Assembly: GCF_021412625.1 (NCBI RefSeq)
Contig: NZ_JAKCFI010000001.1
Coordinates: 1,297,428-1,361,427 of the forward strand
From: Myxococcus stipitatus
GTDB lineage: Bacteria; Myxococcota; Myxococcia; Myxococcales; Myxococcaceae
Length of the DNA: 64,000 nt
Direction of reading: 5' to 3'
The notes below the pieces were generated by a model that was not told where the DNA came from, searched no databases, and worked only from the letters and a program-made list of their open reading frames with translations. Position numbers and translations under genes: made by a program. This document shows, in pieces, positions 21,191-27,982 of the stretch. Numbering within the stretch: position 1 is the stretch's first letter; each line of letters starts with the position of its first letter.

Positions 21191-21263
21191 CGGTCCGAGG
21201 AGGTCGTCGCGCGCACTCGTGGACCCCCCGCGCGCCGCCGCGCTTGCGGGGCGAGAGGTCCGG

Positions 21264-22469
21264 CTACTCGCCGCAGGTCGCGGCTTCGTCCGTGGGGTAG
21301 AGGGTGGCGATGCCGTAGGTCCCGTTGCGAGTCCCGCACCAGATTCGCCAGTTCGTCCCGCCCAGGTCCTTGGCCGCGAAGATGCCGCCTTCCTTCTTCG
21401 CGCCGTCCCGCGCGCAGCAGCGCGCGAAGGCCCGGGTGCCGATGGAGAGGATGCCCACCGCGTCGGGGGACTCCGCGAAGCCGCCCATCTTCTTCTCTCC
21501 GCAGGACCAGGGCGCCACGCCCTGGAAGCGGATGAGGTACTGGCCTCCACGCTTCGCCGTGCCGCCACTCGCCGGCCCGCCGTAGCAGAGCTTCCCCTCG
21601 GCCTCGAGCTGGGCGAAGCGCGGCAGGAAGTGCAGCCCTCCGATGGGGCCTCGCTCCCAGTCGTCGCCGCAGAAGACATGCGTGAACGCATTGCGTGGGC
21701 CGGTGCTCACCCACAGGCCCGTCAGCCAGTCGATGTTCGCCTGCCGAGTGCCCGGCCGCCCCGCCGCGGACAGCGCGACCTGGAGGCGCGGGTCGTCGAT
21801 GAAGCGCGCGACGAAGCGACGCACGTCGCCGGCGCTCACGCTCACGTCCGGACGCGCGGGGCACATGTCCAACACCGCCCGGTCCATGTCCGACAACCGC
21901 GGCGTCTTGGCGAAGAGGGGGGCTCGCGTGCACGTGGTCGCACAGCCCGTGGCCGCCTTCCACGTCACCGCGACCGGCCCCCGGGGCGCCCGGTCTCCTG
22001 GCGCGGAGAGCTCCACCGTCGGGCCCAGGTCGTCGTCCGCGTCGGCCTGCGCCGCGCCAGGAGCGGAGGCTCCTGCCTGGGCGACCCGCGTCGCCACGTG
22101 GCCCTCCGCGCGCTGGGCGGCGAACTCGACCCGGAGCTGCTCACGGGCCTGGGCGCGCTGGGCCGCGTCCGCCCGGTCCGCCGCCGCGAGCAGCTCCGCG
22201 CTGGGCGCCGGAGCCGTGGAGGACTCCGGGGCGCCCTCGCACAACACCCACCCCTCGGTGGTGGCGCCCCGCACCTTGCACCAGGCCCGGCCAGGGCCGC
22301 CCTTCTTGAGCAACGGATACGTCTTCCCGGGCTCCACCGTGAAGACGACCGTGGGGGACTCCGGCTGCTCCACCGCGTCCATCCGGGCATCCGAGACGAA
22401 CGCTCCCGGACCCGCGAGGGCGGGCAGGGCACTCAACATCACGGCGAGGCACAGGGCGGCGGGACGCAT
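21264..22469 (-). CDS. secreted SH3-like plus EndoU-like protein
   Basis: A 401-residue exported protein. It has a signal peptide (MRPAALCLAVMLSALPALAG), an SH3-like segment (about 25-80, ending TEGWVLCEG), an Ala/Gln-rich helical linker (about 90-140) and a C-terminal domain from about 195. That domain resembles eukaryotic-type EndoU nucleases: FTHVFCG (His264) and GGLHF (His280) are exactly 16 residues apart, as remembered for the two catalytic His of XendoU. A later IGTRAFARCC block sits where the family's C-terminal strand and Lys region lie. Nuclease activity is inferred. Several paired Cys suit a periplasmic or secreted protein. Confidence 0.68.
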   Translation of the reverse strand: MRPAALCLAVMLSALPALAGPGAFVSDARMDAVEQPESPTVVFTVEPGKTYPLLKKGGPGRAWCKVRGATTEGWVLCEGAPESSTAPAPSAELLAAADRADAAQRAQAREQLRVEFAAQRAEGHVATRVAQAGASAPGAAQADADDDLGPTVELSAPGDRAPRGPVAVTWKAATGCATTCTRAPLFAKTPRLSDMDRAVLDMCPARPDVSVSAGDVRRFVARFIDDPRLQVALSAAGRPGTRQANIDWLTGLWVSTGPRNAFTHVFCGDDWERGPIGGLHFLPRFAQLEAEGKLCYGGPASGGTAKRGGQYLIRFQGVAPWSCGEKKMGGFAESPDAVGILSIGTRAFARCCARDGAKKEGGIFAAKDLGGTNWRIWCGTRNGTYGIATLYPTDEAATCGE

Positions 22470-22490
22470 GGTGCGCGAGTCTACCCCAAT

Positions 22491-22523
22491 CCCACCCCAG
22501 CCCCTCGAAGGAGGGGTGGGGTG
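22491..22523. terminator. hairpin between tyrS and the EndoU-like gene
   Basis: CCCACCCCAGCCCCTC (22491-22506) pairs with GAGGGGTGGGGTG (22511-22523) around a 4-nt GAAG-type loop, with a 2-nt bulge. It lies downstream of the leftward tyrS and upstream of the EndoU-like start. Confidence 0.5.
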
Positions 22524-22564
22524 TCTCTCTCGACGGGCTGGGACGCGGGTCCCGCCCCCGGCAT

Positions 22565-23827
22565 TCACGACAGCTTCGCTCGCGCCGCCTTCAACTTGCC
22601 GACCTGGAGCAGGTAGTCGCCCGCGCCCAGCTCGGCCTTGGGGTCGGTGGCCTTCTCGCCGTTGACGCGCACACCGCCCTGCGCCATCAGCTTGCGGCCT
22701 TCGGTCGCGGACGCCACCAGCTTCGCCTCCACCAGCACCTTGGTGAGCGGCAGCGCCGGAGCACCCGCGAGGGAGAGCTCGAACAGGGGCAGGTCCTCCG
22801 CGGACAGCTCCTTCTTGGCGAAGCGCTTCTCGAAGTCCTCCTCCGCCTTGCGCCCGGCCTCCGCGCCGTGGAACCGCTCCGTCATCTCCCGCGCGAACCC
22901 CAGCTTCGCGGCCTTCGGGTGGACCTCTCCGCTGGCCACCTTCGCCTGGAGCTCCGCCAGCTCCTTCAACGTCTTCGACGAGAGCAGCTGGTAGTAGCGC
23001 CACATCAAGTCGTCGGTGATGCTCATCAGCTTGCCGAACATCGTGTCCGGCGGCTCGCTGACGCCCACGTAGTTGTCCAGGCTCTTGGACATCTTGTCGC
23101 CGATGATCTTCCCCTCGACCATCTTCGCGTTGAGGCCCTCGAGGATGGGGCCGGTCATGATGACCTGCGGCGCCAGGTTCTCCTCGCGCATCAGCTGCCG
23201 CCCCACCAGCAGGTTGAACAACTGGTCGGTGGCGCCCAGCTCCACGTCCGACTTGAGGGCCACCGAGTCGTAGCCCTGCAACAGCGGGTAGAGCATCTCG
23301 TGGATGGCGATGGAGACGTTCTCGCGGAAGCGCTTCTTGAAGTCGTCGCGCTCGAGCATGCGCTGCAGCGAGTAGCGCGACGCCAGGCGGATCATCCCCT
23401 CCGTGCCCAGCTTGTCGAGCCATTCGGAGTTGAAGCGCACCGTCGTCTTCTGCTCGTCGAGCACCTTGAAGACCTGCTGCTTGTACGTCTCCGCGTTGGC
23501 CTTCACCTCGTCACGGGTGAGGGCGGGGCGCGTGGCGTTGCGGCCGGTGGGGTCGCCAATCAGCGCGGTGAAGTCACCGATGAGGAACACCACCGTGTGC
23601 CCGAAGTCCTGGAAGCGCCGCATGCGGGTGAGCAGCAGCGAGTGTCCCAGGTGAAGGTCCGGACGGCTCGGGTCGAACCCGGCCTTGATGACCAGCGGCT
23701 TGCCCGAGTCGTAGGAGTACTGGAGCTTCTTCTTCAGGTCCTCGGGCGAGTGGAGGTCCACCGTGCCCCGCGTGACTTCTTCGAACTGTTCTTCAGGGGT
23801 CGCCTTGCGCAGCGCGTCCGGATTCAT
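22565..23827 (-). CDS. tyrS: tyrosyl-tRNA synthetase
   Basis: A 420-residue class I synthetase that charges tRNA-Tyr. The HIGH motif appears as HLGH (59-62) after AGFDPSRPDL. The KMSKS motif is in IIGDKMSKSLDN (about 245). The tyrosine pocket has GYDSVALKSDVELGATDQLFN. An S4 RNA-binding domain forms the C-terminus (LMAQGGVRVNGEKA). The length and motif variants fit the TyrZ/TyrS2-like class. It follows ymdB by 56 bp on the same strand, so it is probably the third gene of an operon with the cyclo-ligase and ymdB. Confidence 0.97.
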   Translation of the reverse strand: MNPDALRKATPEEQFEEVTRGTVDLHSPEDLKKKLQYSYDSGKPLVIKAGFDPSRPDLHLGHSLLLTRMRRFQDFGHTVVFLIGDFTALIGDPTGRNATRPALTRDEVKANAETYKQQVFKVLDEQKTTVRFNSEWLDKLGTEGMIRLASRYSLQRMLERDDFKKRFRENVSIAIHEMLYPLLQGYDSVALKSDVELGATDQLFNLLVGRQLMREENLAPQVIMTGPILEGLNAKMVEGKIIGDKMSKSLDNYVGVSEPPDTMFGKLMSITDDLMWRYYQLLSSKTLKELAELQAKVASGEVHPKAAKLGFAREMTERFHGAEAGRKAEEDFEKRFAKKELSAEDLPLFELSLAGAPALPLTKVLVEAKLVASATEGRKLMAQGGVRVNGEKATDPKAELGAGDYLLQVGKLKAARAKLS

Positions 23828-23883
23828 GGCCGGCGGACCTTAGCCGAAAGCGGCCCGGGACAGCGGCACTTCGACGCGGACTT

Positions 23884-24675
23884 TCAGGTGCCGGGCAGGT
23901 GCACGCGCACCCGTTCGATTCCGCGCGCCCGCCCCGTGGCGTCGTCGATGTCCGCCACGATGCCCTGCAGATAGACGAGCTTCTCCGCGACCTCGTAGGG
24001 CGCGTGCTTCTGGCCCAGGAAGCGAGCCAGGGACGTCTCCTTCTTCATCCCGATGACGGAATCCAGCGGGCCACACATGCCCACGTCGGTGATGAAGGCG
24101 GTGCCGCCGGGCAGCACCCGCTCGTCCGCCGTCTGGACGTGGGTGTGCGTGCCCACCACGACGGAGACGCGACCATCCAGGTGCACCCCCATGGCGTTCT
24201 TCTCGCTGGAGGCCTCGCAGTGCATGTCCACCAGGATGCACGGCGTGCGCGCCTTCAGCTCCGCCACCAGCCCCTCCACCACCTCGAAGGGGTTCTCGTG
24301 GGTGCGCATGAAGACGCGCCCCTCCAGGTTGATGACGCCCAGCGCGCGGCCATCCGGCAGCGTGACGAGCCCATGGCCACGTCCAGGAGTCCCCTTGGGG
24401 TAGTTTGCGGGGCGCAACAGCTTGTCCGGGTGGGCCGTTATCCAGGGGAGGATGGCCTTCTTGGACCAGAAGTGGTTGCCGCTGGTGAGCAGGTCCACGC
24501 CGCTGGATAGCAGGGAGTCCACCGTCTCCGGGACCATTCCCGCGCCCTGGTCGCTGTTCTCCGCGTTGGCGACCGTCACGTCGATGCCATGGGTGGCCTT
24601 CAGGCGCGGCAAGAGGGCGCGGACGGCCTGGAGCCCCGGACGACCCACCACGTCTCCCATGAAGAGCAGCTTCAC
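23884..24675 (-). CDS. ymdB: YmdB family metallophosphoesterase (2',3'-cyclic nucleotide phosphodiesterase)
   Basis: A 263-residue binuclear metallophosphoesterase (TIGR00282 type) that hydrolyses cyclic nucleotides in vitro and in Bacillus influences biofilm decisions. Metal ligands sit in FMGDVVGRPG, ANAENSDQG, LTSGNHFW and VGTHTHVQTADE, with the family string FITDVGMCGP. Its ATG overlaps the stop of the cyclo-ligase gene by 4 nt (ATGA), so the two are translationally coupled. YmdB genes often sit with one-carbon or RNA-decay genes, consistent with this setting. Confidence 0.92.
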   Translation of the reverse strand: MKLLFMGDVVGRPGLQAVRALLPRLKATHGIDVTVANAENSDQGAGMVPETVDSLLSSGVDLLTSGNHFWSKKAILPWITAHPDKLLRPANYPKGTPGRGHGLVTLPDGRALGVINLEGRVFMRTHENPFEVVEGLVAELKARTPCILVDMHCEASSEKNAMGVHLDGRVSVVVGTHTHVQTADERVLPGGTAFITDVGMCGPLDSVIGMKKETSLARFLGQKHAPYEVAEKLVYLQGIVADIDDATGRARGIERVRVHLPGT

Positions 24676-25298
24676 GTATCCAGGAAGTCCGGCTCGCGGA
24701 ACAGGCCGCGGCAGGACTCGGACTCCGTCACGATGAGGTCCATGTCCACGTCGTCGGCGTTGGTGGGAAGCACCTCGACCAGCTGGTCGCTGAAGGCCAG
24801 GCCCACCCGCCGGCTGCGGGGGCTGGCCGCGCGCAGCGTGGCGTCGTAGTAGCCACCGCCGCGCCCCAGCCGCTTGCCGTCGCGCGTGAAGCCCAGGCCC
24901 GGAACGACGAACAGGTCGATCTGGTCCACCGGAATCAGGTCCGAGGAGTTGGTCGGCTCACGCACGCCCAACCGCCCCGGCTCCAGCTCCGCTTCCGACT
25001 TGATGGCCCGGAAGGAGAGGATCCTCCCGTGCACGTGGGACAGCGGGTAGCAGACGATCTTCTCGTCCTGCAACGCCGCGATCAGGATGTCCCGCGTCGG
25101 CACCTCGCCCCGGATGGGAGCGTAGAGGGCCACCGTCCGCGCCTTCTGGTAATACTGCGTCGCCAGGAACCGAGACTGCACCTTGAGACCCCGCGTGTCG
25201 ATGAGGTCCGGCGTCATCGCCTTGCGGCGCGCCGTCAGCTCATCCCGCAGCGTCTGCTTCCTCGCCGCCGCCGCCTCTTCCACCACCGTCTCGCTCAC
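24672..25298 (-). CDS. 5-formyltetrahydrofolate cyclo-ligase
   Basis: A 208-residue enzyme (YgfA/MTHFS) that converts 5-formyl-THF to 5,10-methenyl-THF using ATP. It has the N-terminal RKQTLRDELTARRKAM helix, VALYAPIRGEVPT, and the nucleotide-binding GLGFTRDGKRLGRGGGYYD loop. The GTG at 25298 has GGAG 8 nt upstream. It is the first protein gene of the leftward run to ymdB and tyrS. Directly upstream is a probable 6S RNA gene, the same ssrS-ygfA linkage known in proteobacteria. Confidence 0.94.
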   Translation of the reverse strand: MSETVVEEAAAARKQTLRDELTARRKAMTPDLIDTRGLKVQSRFLATQYYQKARTVALYAPIRGEVPTRDILIAALQDEKIVCYPLSHVHGRILSFRAIKSEAELEPGRLGVREPTNSSDLIPVDQIDLFVVPGLGFTRDGKRLGRGGGYYDATLRAASPRSRRVGLAFSDQLVEVLPTNADDVDMDLIVTESESCRGLFREPDFLDT

Positions 25299-25370
25299 CG
25301 CCGCCGCTCCGCAGAAAAAGTCCCCCGCCGCATGGCCGTGTGCCCAGCGTCCATTGAACCCTCAAAAGCC

Positions 25371-25580
25371 AGGTGGGAACCGAAATCATGCCGCCGCAGG
25401 CTTCCCTCTTCCCTCGCGAGAGGGGAGGGCTTGCACATGGCGGCCGAAACGGACCCCGGAATGGACGTATCGGTTCGAATTTCTGCTGGGCATCACGCGC
25501 CCCGCAGGGGACAGCCCTTGAAACAAAGCTACAGTGCTACCAAGTCCTCGAATCTACAGCGAAAATTCGCGACCACCTTC
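25371..25580 (-). ncRNA. ssrS: probable 6S RNA
   Basis: 6S RNA mimics an open promoter and sequesters sigma-70 RNA polymerase. On the minus strand the region carries GGGCUGUCCCCUG (from 25517), like the 5' part of E. coli 6S, and GCCUGCGGCGGCAU (25401-25388), which matches the E. coli 3' end as I remember it. A local hairpin (25429-25405) just before the 3' arm matches the central-bubble hairpin. AGGUGG (25578-25573) can pair with CCACCU (25376-25371) to close the structure. A near-consensus promoter lies just upstream and a 5-formyl-THF cyclo-ligase gene downstream, the conserved ssrS-ygfA order. The ends are approximate. Confidence 0.75.
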
Positions 25581-25584
25581 TGAA

Positions 25585-25613
25585 ATGATAAGGATGGGAG
25601 GCAGCGGGGTCAA
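25585..25613 (-). promoter_or_regulatory. strong sigma-70-type promoter for 6S RNA
   Basis: TTGACC (25613-25608), 17-nt spacer, TATCAT (25590-25585), each box 5 of 6 to consensus. The predicted start is near 25578, exactly at the proposed 5' closing arm of the 6S RNA. Confidence 0.7.
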
Positions 25614-25652
25614 GGCATCCTCGCGCGTTTACAAGGCGACCTTGCCGCTCCT

Positions 25653-26696
25653 ATGATGGCGACCCCCACCCCGCACATGCTGCCCTCGCTTCCAAACAAG
25701 GGTCTCGTGACGGTTCTTTCCGTCATCTCCGGCCTCGCATGGGCGGGACCGAAGCTGTCTGGTTCGTACGCCACGGATGCGTATGGCCAGGTCGAGTTTC
25801 GAATGGACGGAGAGCGTCTGGTCGGCACCTCGTCTGGGAGCGGCGGTGAGTGCAGGTTCGCCCCGGGCACGGAGGTTCTCACGGGTGAGTTCCAGGGCAA
25901 CGTCCTGGTGGGCACGGTGCGGTTGTGCCTGCAGGGTGGGGCCGAGTGCACGGGGCCACAGGACGTGCCGGTGATGGCCATCTACAACCCCCAGTCGACG
26001 ACGCTCAGCGCGCTGTTCCGGCTGAAGGCGGGGTGCTCGTCGCCAGCGCTGACCGGCACGCAGCTGGTGTTGCGACGCGTCTCCGGCTCCATCGAGCAGG
26101 AGGAGGAGGCGCCCGCGCCCAAGGCCGGTGGAGCGGGCGAGCAGGGGGCCGCCGTCCAGGATGCCGCCGTGCCCGCCGGGGCGATGGTGGCCACGCAGGG
26201 CTCCGCGGCCAGCGCGGCCGCGATGAAGCTGGCGGAGACCCGCCGCCCGCAGTCGCCGCGGTTCTCCGTGGAGGAGGGCCAGACGCTCCTGGCCGCGGGC
26301 AAGAGCGGGCTGGCGAAGACGCATTTCGAGGCCGCGCTCGAACAGGATGGTCGCAACGTGGACGCCCTCGTGGGGCTGGCCGCGTGCGAGCTGGGGCAGG
26401 GCAACGCCCGGAAGGCCCTGGAGGCGCTGGAGCGCGTCAAGGTGGGCGCGTCCCGCCCGGACGTCTTCGCGTGGCAGGCGCGGGCCCACGGCGCGCTGGG
26501 CGACAAGCCCCGGGCGCTGCAGCTGGTGCGGAAGGCCATGCTCAATGGCTGGTCCCCCAGCACGCCCAGGCCCTGGGAGACGCAGTTGGTGAAGGAGCTG
26601 GGCAGCGAGATCGAACAGGCGAAGCAGTCGCTGCCGAAAGGCAAGAGGTTGCCCCCCGGACGTGAGTCCATGGGGGCCGGAAGCACGAGCCCGTGA
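25653..26696 (+). CDS. secreted TPR-containing protein of unknown function
   Basis: A 347-residue protein with an N-terminal signal-like segment (KGLVTVLSVISGLAWAG). A beta-rich domain (about 33-150) contains paired Cys (GGECRF, LCLQGGAEC, KAGCSS). An Ala/Pro/Glu-rich linker follows, then TPR-like helices (about 225-320: FSVEEGQTLLAAGKSGLAKTHFEAALEQDG and following). No good ribosome site precedes the ATG at 25653, and ATG codons at 25656 and 25677 are alternatives. Its stop overlaps the GTG of the downstream kinase by 4 nt, so the pair is coupled and may act together. The beta domain is not recognised. Confidence 0.75.
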   Translation: MMATPTPHMLPSLPNKGLVTVLSVISGLAWAGPKLSGSYATDAYGQVEFRMDGERLVGTSSGSGGECRFAPGTEVLTGEFQGNVLVGTVRLCLQGGAECTGPQDVPVMAIYNPQSTTLSALFRLKAGCSSPALTGTQLVLRRVSGSIEQEEEAPAPKAGGAGEQGAAVQDAAVPAGAMVATQGSAASAAAMKLAETRRPQSPRFSVEEGQTLLAAGKSGLAKTHFEAALEQDGRNVDALVGLAACELGQGNARKALEALERVKVGASRPDVFAWQARAHGALGDKPRALQLVRKAMLNGWSPSTPRPWETQLVKELGSEIEQAKQSLPKGKRLPPGRESMGAGSTSP

Positions 26697-27688
26697 GTCA
26701 GACGCCCCCGGTCGCCAGGCCCCAGCAGCGGGTCTTCGGGCAGTACGAGATCCTCTCCGTGCTCGGCAAGGGGGGCATGGCGGAGGTGTACCGTGCCCGG
26801 GTGTTGTCGGGGCCTCGGGAGGGCTGGACGGTGGCGCTCAAGCGGCTGCTGCCCGCGCTCACCGCGGACGCGGAGTCGGTGACGCTCTTCGCGCGCGAGG
26901 CGCAGCTGTCCAAGCAGCTGCACCACCCCAACATCGTGACGGTGTTGGATGCCGGCGAGCTGGAGGGCATCTACTTCATCGTCATGGACCTGGTGGACGG
27001 GCGCGACCTGGGGCAGATCCTCCGTCGCTGCAAGGTCCGGGGCATCCCCCTCCCGCTCGACTTCGCGGTGTACCTGGGCAAGGTGCTGTTGGAGGCGCTG
27101 GCGTACGCGCACACGGCCACGGGCGCCTCGGGCGAGCCGCTGGGCATCGTCCACTGCGACGTGTCGCCCTCCAACCTCTTCATCTCCCGCGTGGGGGAGA
27201 TCAAGCTGGGGGACTTCGGCGTCTCGCGCGTGCTGGTCGACGGCAAGCTCCAGGAGGGCGAGGTGCTGGGCAAGCCGTACTACCTCTCGCCCGAGTCGCT
27301 GCGCGGGGAGGTGACTCCGGAGGCGGACCTGTGGGCCGCGACGGTGGTGCTCTACGAGCTGCTGACGCTGGAGCGGCCCTTCACGGGCGCCACGCCGGAG
27401 GAGGTGTTCCAGGCCATCCGCTCGGGCAGCTACCGCCCGCTGCGCGAGCTGCGGCCGGAGGTCCCGGAGGCCCTGGAGGACGTGGTGCGCCGCGCCTTCT
27501 CCGCGCGCATCGAGGACCGCTTCCCCTCCGCGGAGTCCTTCGCCCACGCGCTGGCGCCGCACTACGACGAGCGGGTGGGGACGCCGCTGGCCATCGCCGC
27601 GGTGGTGCGGGGTTTGTTCGGCGCGAGCGACGACGCGCCGTCGACGCCGCAGGGCGGAGCGCCGCCGAGCCCGTCGCGCGCCAGCTAG
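26693..27688 (+). CDS. Hanks-type Ser/Thr protein kinase, soluble, non-RD
   Basis: A 331-residue eukaryotic-like kinase with no membrane segment. It has the Gly loop GKGGMAEVY, catalytic Lys50 (VALKRLL), alpha-C Glu69, catalytic loop HCDVSPSN (Asp156, Asn161), DFG at 174 and a PE-containing P+1 region (YYLSPESL). The usual Arg of HRD is Cys155, so the kinase should not depend on activation-loop phosphorylation. The tail after about 285 is Pro/Ser-rich. Its GTGA start overlaps the stop of the secreted TPR protein. All catalytic residues are present, so activity is expected. Confidence 0.93.
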   Translation: MSQTPPVARPQQRVFGQYEILSVLGKGGMAEVYRARVLSGPREGWTVALKRLLPALTADAESVTLFAREAQLSKQLHHPNIVTVLDAGELEGIYFIVMDLVDGRDLGQILRRCKVRGIPLPLDFAVYLGKVLLEALAYAHTATGASGEPLGIVHCDVSPSNLFISRVGEIKLGDFGVSRVLVDGKLQEGEVLGKPYYLSPESLRGEVTPEADLWAATVVLYELLTLERPFTGATPEEVFQAIRSGSYRPLRELRPEVPEALEDVVRRAFSARIEDRFPSAESFAHALAPHYDERVGTPLAIAAVVRGLFGASDDAPSTPQGGAPPSPSRAS

Positions 27689-27799
27689 GGCTGCGGGGCC
27701 TCGCCGGCACGTCCGCCCGGGCGACGCGTGGGGCTGCCAGGGCGGACGACGATGTCGACCTTCCTCCGAGCGACGGTGTCACGCGAGCGGAGGAGCCAG

Positions 27800-27982
27800 A
27801 TGGCGAGCGAGCCGAAGAAGCCCCAGGTCGAGCGGGAGCAACCCCCGGAGCGCAGGACGCGCGAGGACCTGCCAGAGCGGCGGCCTCCCAAGCCGGACGA
27901 GGCGCGAGAGGACGGGATGCCGGGCTATGGCCAGCCGGACGAGGAGGTCCGCGAGAAGTCACTGCCCGAGCAGGGCTGGTAG
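27800..27982 (+). CDS. small highly charged disordered protein
   Basis: A 60-residue protein rich in Glu, Arg, Lys and Pro (EPKKPQVEREQPPERR...PERRPPKPDEARED), with no hydrophobic core and a short C-terminal MPGYGQPDEE segment. GGAGG lies 6 nt before the ATG, a convincing ribosome site. Its last 24 bp overlap the 3' end of the convergent beta-helix gene. The overlap and small size make it easy to miss. Function unknown. Confidence 0.55.
   Translation: MASEPKKPQVEREQPPERRTREDLPERRPPKPDEAREDGMPGYGQPDEEVREKSLPEQGW

Noticed and set aside
20396..21691. Minus-strand frame across the repeat block with a repeated HGSGVRRTST peptide
   Set aside because: The peptide repeat is the translation of the DNA direct repeat; the frame overlaps the real macroglobulin and EndoU-like genes and has no ribosome site.
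25465..25485. GGTTCGAAT resembling a tRNA T-loop
   Set aside because: No acceptor stem, anticodon arm or CCA fits around it; on the other strand it lies inside the 6S RNA candidate.
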